Shown piece after piece: positions 6,901 to 14,187 of a stretch of DNA of 16,573 bases (its first letter is position 1; each line of letters starts with the position of its first letter). The stretch spans positions 1 to 16,573 of the forward strand of contig CAJUCU010000026.1 in assembly GCA_910585335.1 (NCBI GenBank), written 5' to 3'. Both the position numbers and the translations under genes were made by a program. The notes under the pieces were generated by a model, which was not told the origin of the DNA, ran no database searches, and worked only from the letters and a program-made list of their open reading frames with translations. The stretch is from an uncultured Bacilli bacterium (GTDB taxonomy: Bacteria > Bacillota_I > Bacilli_A > RF39 > UBA660).

Positions 6901-7919
6901 AAATCCTCCTTCTTGCTTCTTAGTTGTCCACAAGCAGCACTTATTTTGCTACCAAATTCCCGTCTTATTGTTACATTTACATGATTCTTTTTTAGTATAT
7001 CATAAAACTTCATAATTTGAAAAGGTTCACTTCTTAAAAACTCTAGGTTTTCAGTTGGATTATAAGGGATTAGATTTACATAAGCATTCATTTTTTGGAT
7101 TAGGTCTGCTAATTGTTTGGCGCACTCTTCTGTATCATTTATATCTTTTAATAAAATATATTCAAATGTCAGTCTTCTAGATGTTTTTTCACTATATTTT
7201 TTGAGTGCATCTATTAACTTATTTAAGGGATATACTTTATTAATTGGCATTAGTTTAGTACGCAAGTCATCATTTGGTGCATGAAGGCTAATTGCCAAGT
7301 TTACTTGATAAGGAAAAGAGGAAAACTCCTCTATTTTGGGAATAATTCCACAGGTGGATACCGTGATATGGCGACTACCGATTTGTAGGCCTTTTTTATC
7401 ATTAATAATTCTTATAAATTCTGTTAGATTTTCATAATTATCAAATGGTTCTCCAATTCCCATTACTACTACATGTGAGATTCTCTCTTTTAAATCTTCT
7501 TCTACTTTTAGAATCTGTTCTACCATTTCTCCTGTTTTTAAGTTTCTTACTTTTTTTCGTCTGCCACTTTCGCAGAACTTGCATCCCATATTACAACCTA
7601 CTTGACTCGATACACAAATGCTATTTCCATAATCATGACGCATCAAAACGGCTTCTACATGCTCTTTATCAGCTAGTTCGAATAAATATTTATTGGTTAA
7701 TTTATCACGTTCCACATTGACAGTTTTTATTTCTCCTAGTGTAAAGTCCTCTTCGATACTTTTTATGATTTCTTTTTTTATATTAGTCATTTCTTTAAAA
7801 TCTTTTACTTTTTTTTCATATAGCCACCGAAACATTTCTTCGGCATGATATTTTTTGGCACCGAGTTGTTCTAAATATGCGGTTAGATTTTCTACTGTTA
7901 TATTATAGATGTTTTCCAT
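6897..7919 (-). CDS. rlmN: 23S rRNA A2503 / tRNA A37 C2-methyltransferase
   Basis: A 340-aa radical-SAM methyltransferase of the RlmN/Cfr family, which methylates C2 of A2503 in 23S rRNA and A37 in some tRNAs. The [4Fe-4S] cluster motif is C109-x3-C113-x2-C116. The two extra catalytic cysteines of RlmN are both present: C102 (seven residues before the cluster, equal to E. coli C118) and C330 in SAACGQLR (equal to C355). The SAM-binding G-E-P motif is at 156-158. The residues after the cluster read E-S-G-R-R-K-K instead of the common A-T-G-L-G-G. The SD (GGAAG) is about 8 nt from the ATG. It heads a unit with prpC, prkC, rsgA and rpe. It is more likely RlmN than Cfr because of the housekeeping context. 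Confidence 0.95.
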   Translation of the reverse strand: MENIYNITVENLTAYLEQLGAKKYHAEEMFRWLYEKKVKDFKEMTNIKKEIIKSIEEDFTLGEIKTVNVERDKLTNKYLFELADKEHVEAVLMRHDYGNSICVSSQVGCNMGCKFCESGRRKKVRNLKTGEMVEQILKVEEDLKERISHVVVMGIGEPFDNYENLTEFIRIINDKKGLQIGSRHITVSTCGIIPKIEEFSSFPYQVNLAISLHAPNDDLRTKLMPINKVYPLNKLIDALKKYSEKTSRRLTFEYILLKDINDTEECAKQLADLIQKMNAYVNLIPYNPTENLEFLRSEPFQIMKFYDILKKNHVNVTIRREFGSKISAACGQLRSKKEDL

Positions 7920-7941
7920 TTTACCACTTCCGTTCTGTTTT

Positions 7942-7947
7942 ATTATA
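7942..7947 (-). promoter_or_regulatory. Extended -10 promoter of the rlmN-prpC-prkC-rsgA-rpe unit
   Basis: Minus strand: a perfect TATAAT (7947-7942) directly preceded by TGTGC, which gives a TRTGn extended -10. There is no good -35, as is common for extended -10 promoters. It lies in the 43-nt gap between the upstream membrane-protein gene and rlmN, immediately after a hairpin and T run. Confidence 0.55.
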
Positions 7948-7955
7948 GCACAAAA

Positions 7956-7980
7956 GAGATAGTTATGGTTTTTCTATCTC
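7956..7980 (-). terminator. Weak terminator spanning the stop codon of the 242-aa gene
   Basis: Inverted repeat CTATCTC/GAGATAG (7956-7962 with 7974-7980) with an 11-nt loop that contains the stop codon TAA. On the minus strand the stem is followed by TTTT. The 7-bp stem has three G-C pairs, so termination is probably partial, leaving some readthrough into rlmN. Confidence 0.4.
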
Positions 7981-8691
7981 CTTTATTTCCCCGAAGTCAG
8001 AATAAGTTAACTCTAAAATTGTTTGTGTCGATGTTTCATTTATTTGACGGTAGTAATTAGTGATGTCATATTCTACTTTCGTAATATCTTTTTCCTCATC
8101 TAGGGTAATCATAATTTGATTTTCTTCTTCTCCCATAATTTCATTTTGATTTCTTATTTTGGCAAGTTCCTTATTAGAAATAGTAAATCTTAGTTCACTT
8201 TTTCCGTTTTCATATTGTGTTTTAGAAATAAAATCTGCATTTTCTAATATTTTTTTCATGGTTTCTAGTTGATAAAACTCATTTATTATATAAGGATTAT
8301 CTGCTACTGCCCAGACTCCGTTGACATTTTTTATAAAAAGGTCTCCATCTTTAAAATACTGTGTTACAACTGTATTGACATTTTCTAGAAATAGTTCTTT
8401 TCTATCATAACAATCTCCTTCATATAAGAAGACATTTTGTCCCATTGTAATTAGATATTTATAGTGATAGTTCTTTTTTTCTAATTTTTCTGTTTGATAG
8501 GAATATGTTACTTCTGTTTGTACTTTGTCTAAGGCTCTTTTTCCTGGCGTGTGAGCAGAACGTAACATCAATATGACAACTACAAAAAAGAGAGCATAAA
8601 AACCGAAGAAAAGAATCGCTCTTCCTTGCTCTTTTGACCATAAGTACTTTAGTATACTTTCTTTTTTTCCATCTTTCTTTTCTTTTTTCAT
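7963..8691 (-). CDS. Bitopic membrane protein of unknown function
   Basis: A 242-aa protein that I do not recognise. It has a short Lys-rich cytoplasmic N-terminus (1-22), one membrane helix (about 24-43) and a ~195-residue outside domain. The positive-inside rule predicts that the C-terminus is outside. The outside part is rich in alternating hydrophobic and charged residues, as expected for beta sheet, with a single Cys (C94). The general look, short strands plus a D-(I/F)-(T/S) pattern, recalls extracytoplasmic lipoprotein-like domains, but there is no lipobox. It lies 6 nt after fmt with its SD inside the fmt coding end, so it is co-transcribed with and translationally coupled to fmt. In Bacillus this slot holds rsmB, to which this protein is unrelated. 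A hairpin overlaps its stop codon. No function is proposed. Confidence 0.8.
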   Translation of the reverse strand: MKKEKKDGKKESILKYLWSKEQGRAILFFGFYALFFVVVILMLRSAHTPGKRALDKVQTEVTYSYQTEKLEKKNYHYKYLITMGQNVFLYEGDCYDRKELFLENVNTVVTQYFKDGDLFIKNVNGVWAVADNPYIINEFYQLETMKKILENADFISKTQYENGKSELRFTISNKELAKIRNQNEIMGEEENQIMITLDEEKDITKVEYDITNYYRQINETSTQTILELTYSDFGEIKEIEKP

Positions 8692-8697
8692 CGATTA

Positions 8698-9630
8698 TTA
8701 CTCCATTTTTGCATCTAGCAATTTCTTTTTATCTACTCCATTGACGTAGTCTTTTATGTCCATTTTCTTTTTTCCTTCTGGTTTTATCTCTTTTATTATA
8801 ATTTCTAAATCTTGGCATGCTACTTTTATACCTTCTTTAGAAATATCGGTAATCGTTCCTGGTGCTTCGGTTGCTTTTCCCCCTATTTCTACTTGATATA
8901 TTTTAAGCACTTTCCCTTCTAAAGTAGTATATGCTCCTGGTGCTGGAGATAATCCTCTTACCAAATTCCTCACAGTTTCAGCACTTTTTGTGAAGTCTAT
9001 TTTCTCTTCTTCATGGGTAATATTATAAGCATAGGTTACTTCTTGTTCGTTTTGCTTTTCTCTTTTATTGGTTCCTTCTATAATTTCTGGCAATGTTTTT
9101 AGTAGTAGTTCTTTACCGATTTGACTTAATTTTTCGCTTAATGTTTCCAGATTATCTTCTGTTAATATTTCTGTTTTTTGTTGAGAGATGATATCTCCTT
9201 GATCCATGAATTCATTCATGTACATAATTGTAATTCCTGTTTCTGTCATTCCCTCTATTATTGCTTTATGGATTGGTGCTCCTCCTCTTAGTTTGGGTAG
9301 TAGTGAGGCATGAACATTTATGCAACCATGTTTTGGAGCGTCTAATATGCATTTAGGAATAATTTGACCATAGGCACACGTTACAATAATATCTGCTTGA
9401 TAAGATAGAACATCTTGATATTCTGCTCTTATTTTCTTTGGTTGTAAAACTGGAATATGATACTTTTCCGCTACTTTTTTGACAGGTGAAGACATTACTT
9501 CTTGTTTTCTACCAACTTTTTTGTCGGGTTGTGTTACTACTGCTATTACTTCGTAGTTTTCAATTAATCCTTCTAAAACAGGAACGCTGAATTCTGGTGT
9601 TCCCATGAATAGTACTTTTATTTTTTCCAT
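8698..9630 (-). CDS. fmt: Methionyl-tRNA formyltransferase
   Basis: A 310-aa enzyme that formylates the initiator Met-tRNA from 10-formyltetrahydrofolate. The N-terminal formyltransferase domain (about 1-205) starts with the typical KVLFMGTPEFSVPVL, and carries the folate site N105-x-H107 with S-L-L-P-x-x-R-G-x-x-P-I (109-120) and the catalytic D143. The C-terminal OB-like tRNA-binding domain spans about 206-310, with the usual LSPAPGAY segment at its start (227-234). The length is normal for the family. Only 4 nt separate it from the 406-aa gene; AAAGGA, its SD, overlaps the stop of that gene. The partner gene def, which normally sits between priA and fmt, is not in the window, so deformylase must be encoded elsewhere. 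Confidence 0.97.
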   Translation of the reverse strand: MEKIKVLFMGTPEFSVPVLEGLIENYEVIAVVTQPDKKVGRKQEVMSSPVKKVAEKYHIPVLQPKKIRAEYQDVLSYQADIIVTCAYGQIIPKCILDAPKHGCINVHASLLPKLRGGAPIHKAIIEGMTETGITIMYMNEFMDQGDIISQQKTEILTEDNLETLSEKLSQIGKELLLKTLPEIIEGTNKREKQNEQEVTYAYNITHEEEKIDFTKSAETVRNLVRGLSPAPGAYTTLEGKVLKIYQVEIGGKATEAPGTITDISKEGIKVACQDLEIIIKEIKPEGKKKMDIKDYVNGVDKKKLLDAKME

Positions 9631-9634
9631 ATTA

Positions 9635-10855
9635 TCATCCTTTATATATTGTTAGTAATATTGTAATTGTAGCACCTAGGGCAATTAGTAAAACACCTAA
9701 TAAAGCTAGAATGGATGCATTTCCATAAGCATTTACTACTTCCATTCTTACATTTACTCGCTCTGGCATTTCTTCTTTTATTTCTTCTTTCTCTTCTTCG
9801 ACTTGTTCTATAAAATCCATACTATTATAATAAATTTCTCGATATTTTGGAAGTGTGATTACCTTTAGATTCTCTTTCGCAATTGGTGTATATCTTTTTT
9901 CGTCTTTTATTTTTGAGTCTATAATTCTACTAATAGAATATGATAGCTCTTCTTTATCACAAGTGTCTAATATTTTTCTATAATCTTTTAAATAGTTTTT
10001 ATTTACACTCGATCTTTTTATCAAGACCAAAGTAGGCTCTTTTGTTGTGACCTCTAGGCGTTTCCATTCTTCTACAAAATAAGATAGAATGATAGTAGCT
10101 TCATTATTGGATAGTTCCAAATCTCTACATAACTGTTCTATATTTTTTTCTGATGCTTTAAAATCTTTACGGAAATATGCACTTCTATCATATTTTTTCT
10201 CATTTTCCATATAAAGAGATGTAGCCGTTAGTTCTGATAAATAATAAGGCGAAGATAGTGCATAGTGATAAGCCATAGCTGGTGAGTCTGTTATGGTAAT
10301 GTAAGATGTATCTTTTAAATCTTTCGTTATCACATTTTTACCATTATGTTTTTCTAGTATGTTTTTTATTTCACGTAATTTTTCATTATTATCATTAAAA
10401 TCGAATGGATCTAATCCATTTTCTTCTACTTGATTATTGTATATCCCTGGAATACTGTGAAAAACGTAACCATTTGTAATATAACGGTTATAGATATAGG
10501 AAAGAATTCTTTTTTTATTTTCTGGTGTTTCTATTTCTTCTAAATCTATTTTTAAAATAACTGCTGTGATTTTTCCTATTACTCGATTAATTCCCTCCAC
10601 TAAATCTTCGTAGTTTTCACATTTTTTCATAAATCTTCGTAATTGCAAAATATATTCATCCACTAAATCTTCTGTATCAAATAAAATTGTATATTTTATA
10701 ATGGCATCTATTACTAAGATTAGACTATACTCTGATTTTGGGTAAGAGCCTTTTTCCTGCATCTCTGGTGATGTTTTGTTATAAAATCTTTCATCTATTA
10801 ATACTTCATGTAAAAACTCTTTCACATCTGCTCTTCTCATTACTTTTTCTAACAA
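9635..10855 (-). CDS. C-terminally anchored protein of unknown function, ADP-ribosyltransferase-like motif pattern
   Basis: A 406-aa protein without a family name I can give. Its start is TTG at 10855, supported by AAGGTGG 7 nt upstream; the first ATG is 15 nt further in and lacks an SD. The N-terminal ~120 residues are predicted helical. The centre has GYVFHSIPGI (129-138), NGLDP (146-150), then YITITDSPAMAYHYA (185-199) and SSP (201-203). This layout of an aromatic-x-H-(S/T) strand, an I-x4-NGL turn and a Y-x-T-x-(S/T)-P-A-x-A segment is seen in several ADP-ribosyltransferase-fold proteins, but I cannot confirm the fold. An acidic stretch (354-366) precedes one hydrophobic helix (about 380-402) at the extreme C-terminus, so the bulk should be cytoplasmic and tail-anchored. 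It has its own promoter and is linked to fmt by a 4-nt gap. Confidence 0.8.
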   Translation of the reverse strand: MLEKVMRRADVKEFLHEVLIDERFYNKTSPEMQEKGSYPKSEYSLILVIDAIIKYTILFDTEDLVDEYILQLRRFMKKCENYEDLVEGINRVIGKITAVILKIDLEEIETPENKKRILSYIYNRYITNGYVFHSIPGIYNNQVEENGLDPFDFNDNNEKLREIKNILEKHNGKNVITKDLKDTSYITITDSPAMAYHYALSSPYYLSELTATSLYMENEKKYDRSAYFRKDFKASEKNIEQLCRDLELSNNEATIILSYFVEEWKRLEVTTKEPTLVLIKRSSVNKNYLKDYRKILDTCDKEELSYSISRIIDSKIKDEKRYTPIAKENLKVITLPKYREIYYNSMDFIEQVEEEKEEIKEEMPERVNVRMEVVNAYGNASILALLGVLLIALGATITILLTIYKG

Positions 10856-10880
10856 GTTATCACCACCTTATTTTTATTAG

Positions 10881-10909
10881 AGTATAACAAATATCGACAT
10901 ATTTTACAA
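10881..10909 (-). promoter_or_regulatory. Promoter of the 406-aa gene, fmt and 242-aa gene unit
   Basis: Minus strand: TTGTAA (10909-10904), 17 nt, TATACT (10886-10881), the latter directly preceded by TGT (extended -10). The spacer contains a perfect inverted repeat, AAATAT/ATATTT around GTCG (10889-10904). The promoter lies in the 56-nt gap after priA. Its -35, part of its spacer and its -10 closely resemble the promoter of the 3D-domain gene. Confidence 0.6.
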
Positions 10910-10911
10910 GT

Positions 10912-13080
10912 TTAGAAATGAATTGGGTTAAAATCAATCTCCACTTTTACAGATGTGCTACTTTTATAATGATCATCCATTTTCTTTAATGTAGGATATA
11001 AATTTTCTTCTTTCTTATATTTTAAGATAATTCCATACCGATAAATATTATTGATTTTAAATATAAATGCTGGAGATGGTCCTAAAATAATTGTATTTTG
11101 TAAATACTTTTCTAAACTTTTTTTAATTTTTTGTGATTCTTTTTCTAATAAAGTGTAGTCTTTTCCACTGATTTTTATGTATACTAAATAATAATATGGT
11201 GGATATTTCAATATTTTTCTAATATTCATCTCTTCTTTGTAAAAGCCATAATAGTCATGATTTTTTACATAACTGATGGCATAGTGTTTGGGATTAAAGG
11301 TTTGGATTACTACTTCCCCTTTTTTCTCGCTCCGGCCACTTCTTCCTGCCACTTGACTTAATAAATCAAAGGTATTCTCACTACTTCTAAAGTCTGGGAT
11401 ATTAAGAGAGGTATCTGCATTGATTACACCTACCAATGTAACATTTTCAAAATCTAGTCCTTTGGCAACAATTTGTGTTCCGAGTAGAATGTCATATTCG
11501 TGATTTTTAAATGCTTCTATCATTTTCTTATGCATTCCTTTTCTGCTTGTTGTATCTACATCCATTCTTAAGATACGGGCTTCTTGGAATAACTTTTTGA
11601 GTTCTTCTTCTATTTTCTCTGTTCCCACTCCTAATGTGGATAAAGCATTTTCTCTACATTCTGGACAGGTTGTAGGCAGAAATGTGGCATAACCACAATA
11701 ATGACAACGGAGCATTTTATTTGCTTTATGGTAAGTTAGCGTAATATCACAATTGGGGCATTTTATTGTATGCGCACAATTTTTGCATGTGACAAAAGAA
11801 GAATAGCCTCTTCTATTTAATAACAGAATCATTTGCTCTTTTTTTTCTAGTTTTTCTGTTATCTTTTCTATCATTCTTTTGGAGAAATAATTATAACCTT
11901 TTTTTATTTCTCCATTCATATCAATCAGTTCCACATCTGGAAGATTTTTACCATTTACGCGATTAGGCAGTTCTAATAAAGAATAAACGCCTTTTTCGCA
12001 TCTTGCATAAGTGCCTAGAGAAGGCGTGGCACTTCCCATAATTACTGGACACTTATTTACTTTTCCACGGTATATAGCTACATCAATGGCACTATACCGA
12101 GGCATTTTGTCTTCTTGTTTATAGGAATCACTGTGTTCTTCGTCTATTATAATCATACCTAAATGATGTAGGGGTGCAAAAATGGCACTTCTAGCGCCTA
12201 TGACGATTTTAGCTTCTCCTCTATAGATTCTGCGCCATTCATCATATTTTTCACCTTCTGACAGCCCACTATGAATCGCTGCTACTTGATTACCAAAACG
12301 CTTTGTAAATCGGTCCACCATTTGTGGGGTTAATGAAATTTCTGGTACTAACACGATACTGGTTTTGTCATTTTTTAGAGTGTCTTCAATCAGTTCCATA
12401 TAGACCTCTGTTTTTCCACTCCCAGTCACACCATGTAATAGATAAACATTTGTTTTTTCTGCTGTTAAAACTTTTTTTACTACTTTACTTTGATCTTTTG
12501 TAAGTGGATACTTATTTTCTATTTCACTATTATAGAGAACTCTATAATGTTCTTTTTGTTCTGGAATTAAAATATTTTTCTTTACTAATGTTTTGACACT
12601 GCTTAAAGAAATCGCTGTTAGTACTTCTTTTTTTATACAGTCTTCTTTGTTAAAGCAGTCTATAATTTCTTGCTGTTTCGCGTTTAACTTTTCATTTTCT
12701 ATTTTTCCAAGTCGATAATAAGTATCATATTTTTTTGCAACACTACTTCCCTGTTTTGCTTTCAATGCTTTGGGAAGCATTACTTGATAACAACTAATCA
12801 ATGTAGATATCGTTTGTTCTTGCATCCATTTTCCTAACTGTAATAGTTCTTCGCTTAAAATGATTTCTTCATCCAGGATGCGAATGATTTCTTTTAATTC
12901 TTGATCATGAGTAGAATTTTCTTTTATTTCTAGAATGAATCCTTCTAGTTTTTGATATCCAAATGGAATCTCCACACGTAACCCTACTTTTATTTTAGGG
13001 ATTAAAAAAGAAGGAACTTTGTAGTCAAAGATCCTATCGACGCTTTTATTCGAAAGTTGTACTAATACTCCGACAATCAT
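10912..13080 (-). CDS. priA: Primosomal replication-restart helicase PriA
   Basis: A 722-aa 3'-to-5' DNA helicase that reloads the replisome at stalled forks. The N-terminal 3'-end-binding domain (about 1-105) begins with the usual short hydrophobic strand and FDY-x-VP. Helicase core: Walker A GVTGSGKTE (217-225), DEEH (313-316), GSATPS (349-354), motif V near GTQIVAKGLDF (534-544) and motif VI QVAGRSGR (576-583). Eight cysteines in four pairs (C432/435, C441/444, C459/462, C472/475) bind two zinc ions. The C-terminal domain covers about 620-722. All key residues are present, so it should be active. AGGAGG with 5-nt spacing supports the start. The length is typical for Bacillota. It lies 34 nt after the PD-(D/E)XK protein gene without a clear terminator between, so the two may share a transcript. 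Confidence 0.97.
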   Translation of the reverse strand: MIVGVLVQLSNKSVDRIFDYKVPSFLIPKIKVGLRVEIPFGYQKLEGFILEIKENSTHDQELKEIIRILDEEIILSEELLQLGKWMQEQTISTLISCYQVMLPKALKAKQGSSVAKKYDTYYRLGKIENEKLNAKQQEIIDCFNKEDCIKKEVLTAISLSSVKTLVKKNILIPEQKEHYRVLYNSEIENKYPLTKDQSKVVKKVLTAEKTNVYLLHGVTGSGKTEVYMELIEDTLKNDKTSIVLVPEISLTPQMVDRFTKRFGNQVAAIHSGLSEGEKYDEWRRIYRGEAKIVIGARSAIFAPLHHLGMIIIDEEHSDSYKQEDKMPRYSAIDVAIYRGKVNKCPVIMGSATPSLGTYARCEKGVYSLLELPNRVNGKNLPDVELIDMNGEIKKGYNYFSKRMIEKITEKLEKKEQMILLLNRRGYSSFVTCKNCAHTIKCPNCDITLTYHKANKMLRCHYCGYATFLPTTCPECRENALSTLGVGTEKIEEELKKLFQEARILRMDVDTTSRKGMHKKMIEAFKNHEYDILLGTQIVAKGLDFENVTLVGVINADTSLNIPDFRSSENTFDLLSQVAGRSGRSEKKGEVVIQTFNPKHYAISYVKNHDYYGFYKEEMNIRKILKYPPYYYLVYIKISGKDYTLLEKESQKIKKSLEKYLQNTIILGPSPAFIFKINNIYRYGIILKYKKEENLYPTLKKMDDHYKSSTSVKVEIDFNPIHF

Positions 13081-13114
13081 ATACTCCTCCTGTTTTTATT
13101 TTACTTGCAGACTT

Positions 13115-14017
13115 TTATATTAGTTTTAATATTTCTTCTTGAGATAAACTGGTTACTTCTGAAATTGTTTCTATCTCGATATTTTTGGCTATCATTTTCT
13201 TTGCAATTTCTATACTTTTTAAATTGGCACCTTTTTCTATCCCGTTTTCCTCTGCTTGTTCTAACTTGTACTTATTTTTTAAGTAATCTGTTTTCTTTCT
13301 TTCCTCTTCTTCATCATAAAGTCCAATCATATTGATATCAAATGACATATCTTCTATTTTCTTTCCTGCTTCCATCAGTTCTACATCTCCCTTACTGACT
13401 TCTTTTATTTTTTCTTTATCATCCAGTACTAATATTAACAGTTCCTTCTCTAGCTTTGTGAGACTATTTCTTTCTTCTTCATTATAATATTTTTCTCTTA
13501 CTTTGGCTAGATTTATATGATATTTTTCATAATTTTCTACTTCTACAATATGTCTTTCTACATCCATTATTTTAAAAGGAATGACGCCTCTTTCATCGAA
13601 GGGAGTAAAGTCATCAAAGTTGATTTGAATAATCTTTTTATTTTCATAGTCTTCTGTGATTTTAATCATTTCACTCCCCAGTCGTCTCATATAGGCCTCG
13701 TTTTTTTCATATAGTCCGTTATAAAACTCTGGATTCATTTCTAAATTAATTATATTTTCATCTATTCGCACAATCACCTCGCTTTTTTTCCTTTTTTCTA
13801 GAATATGACTGATTCTATGCTCTGTATCTTGAATTACCATATTATTTAAAATCATTTCTTTGTCAAATCCTATGATTTGATAGAGTATATCTGCTAGATA
13901 GTTAGGGCATCCTTTCATAACCTCTTTAAACATTTCATCGAAGGTGGCGGGGATGACTTTTCCCTCTTCTTGTAGTCTTTGTCTAATTTGGATTAATTTA
14001 CTTCTGTTTTTCTGCAT
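13115..14017 (-). CDS. PD-(D/E)XK nuclease-family (Rpn / putative transposase-like) protein
   Basis: A 300-aa protein that resembles the PD-(D/E)XK nuclease transposase/Rpn group common in gut Bacillota. Features: an N-terminal FDEMFKEVM segment (26-34) before the nuclease core, a short core with D86 and E93-M-N95 (relatives usually have E-x-Q or E-x-K), a helical middle, and a C-terminal helix-turn-helix-like end (KKMIAKNIEIETISEV, then LSQEEI) that is a hallmark of the group. E-M-N instead of E-x-Q/K may lower or abolish catalysis. There are no inverted terminal repeats or target duplications near it, so this is not an obvious insertion sequence. AAGGAG lies 8 nt from the ATG. The gene stands between the surface-protein region and priA, and its own role is unknown; Rpn relatives cut DNA or promote recombination. 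Confidence 0.75.
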   Translation of the reverse strand: MQKNRSKLIQIRQRLQEEGKVIPATFDEMFKEVMKGCPNYLADILYQIIGFDKEMILNNMVIQDTEHRISHILEKRKKSEVIVRIDENIINLEMNPEFYNGLYEKNEAYMRRLGSEMIKITEDYENKKIIQINFDDFTPFDERGVIPFKIMDVERHIVEVENYEKYHINLAKVREKYYNEEERNSLTKLEKELLILVLDDKEKIKEVSKGDVELMEAGKKIEDMSFDINMIGLYDEEEERKKTDYLKNKYKLEQAEENGIEKGANLKSIEIAKKMIAKNIEIETISEVTSLSQEEILKLI

Positions 14018-14187
14018 TCTTTTCGCTCCTTTTTCTCTGTTGTACTAGAAAAGAAGGAGAAATGCAAATCGGCATTTTTATCAATTGGATATAAAAAAAT
14101 ACTAAAATCGTGATTTTTCATAAACACTTTTTTAGTATTTATCTTTCTTTTTATCTTTTATTTATAAGTTTTTAAGTTTTTCATATT
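14018..14187. other. Intergenic region between surface-protein genes and the housekeeping block
   Basis: 170 nt without a gene. It holds the SD of the PD-(D/E)XK gene at its left end, a short 6-bp hairpin (14060-14065 with 14072-14077) and the long terminator hairpin at 14097-14140. I see no convincing -35/-10 pair for the PD-(D/E)XK gene, although TTGATA on the minus strand near 14080 could be a -35. Confidence 0.5.
14097..14140 (-). terminator. Terminator of the surface-protein region
   Basis: Perfect 11-bp inverted repeat (14097-14107 with 14130-14140) with a 22-nt loop that can form a small inner GTG/CAC pairing. On the minus strand the stem ends in TATTT and runs into TTTT, a proper U-tract. 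G-C content in the stem is low, so strength is moderate. Confidence 0.65.

Noticed and set aside
6901..6933. Longer N-terminus for the PP2C phosphatase starting at 6933
   Set aside because: It would overlap the end of rlmN by 37 nt, lacks an SD, and adds residues not found in the family; AGGAGG is placed for the ATG at 6900.
8459..8641. Minus-strand 60-codon frame inside the 242-aa gene
   Set aside because: It is out of frame with a gene that has good spacing and coupling to fmt, and its composition is not protein-like.
1808..13714. Several plus-strand reading frames of 60-94 codons
   Set aside because: All lie opposite well-supported minus-strand genes, are rich in Phe/Leu/Ile/Ser as expected from the complement of AT-rich coding DNA, and lack ribosome-binding sites.
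14060..14077. Short hairpin as a plus-strand terminator
   Set aside because: The 6-bp stem with a short T run would act on the plus strand, where no gene precedes it.
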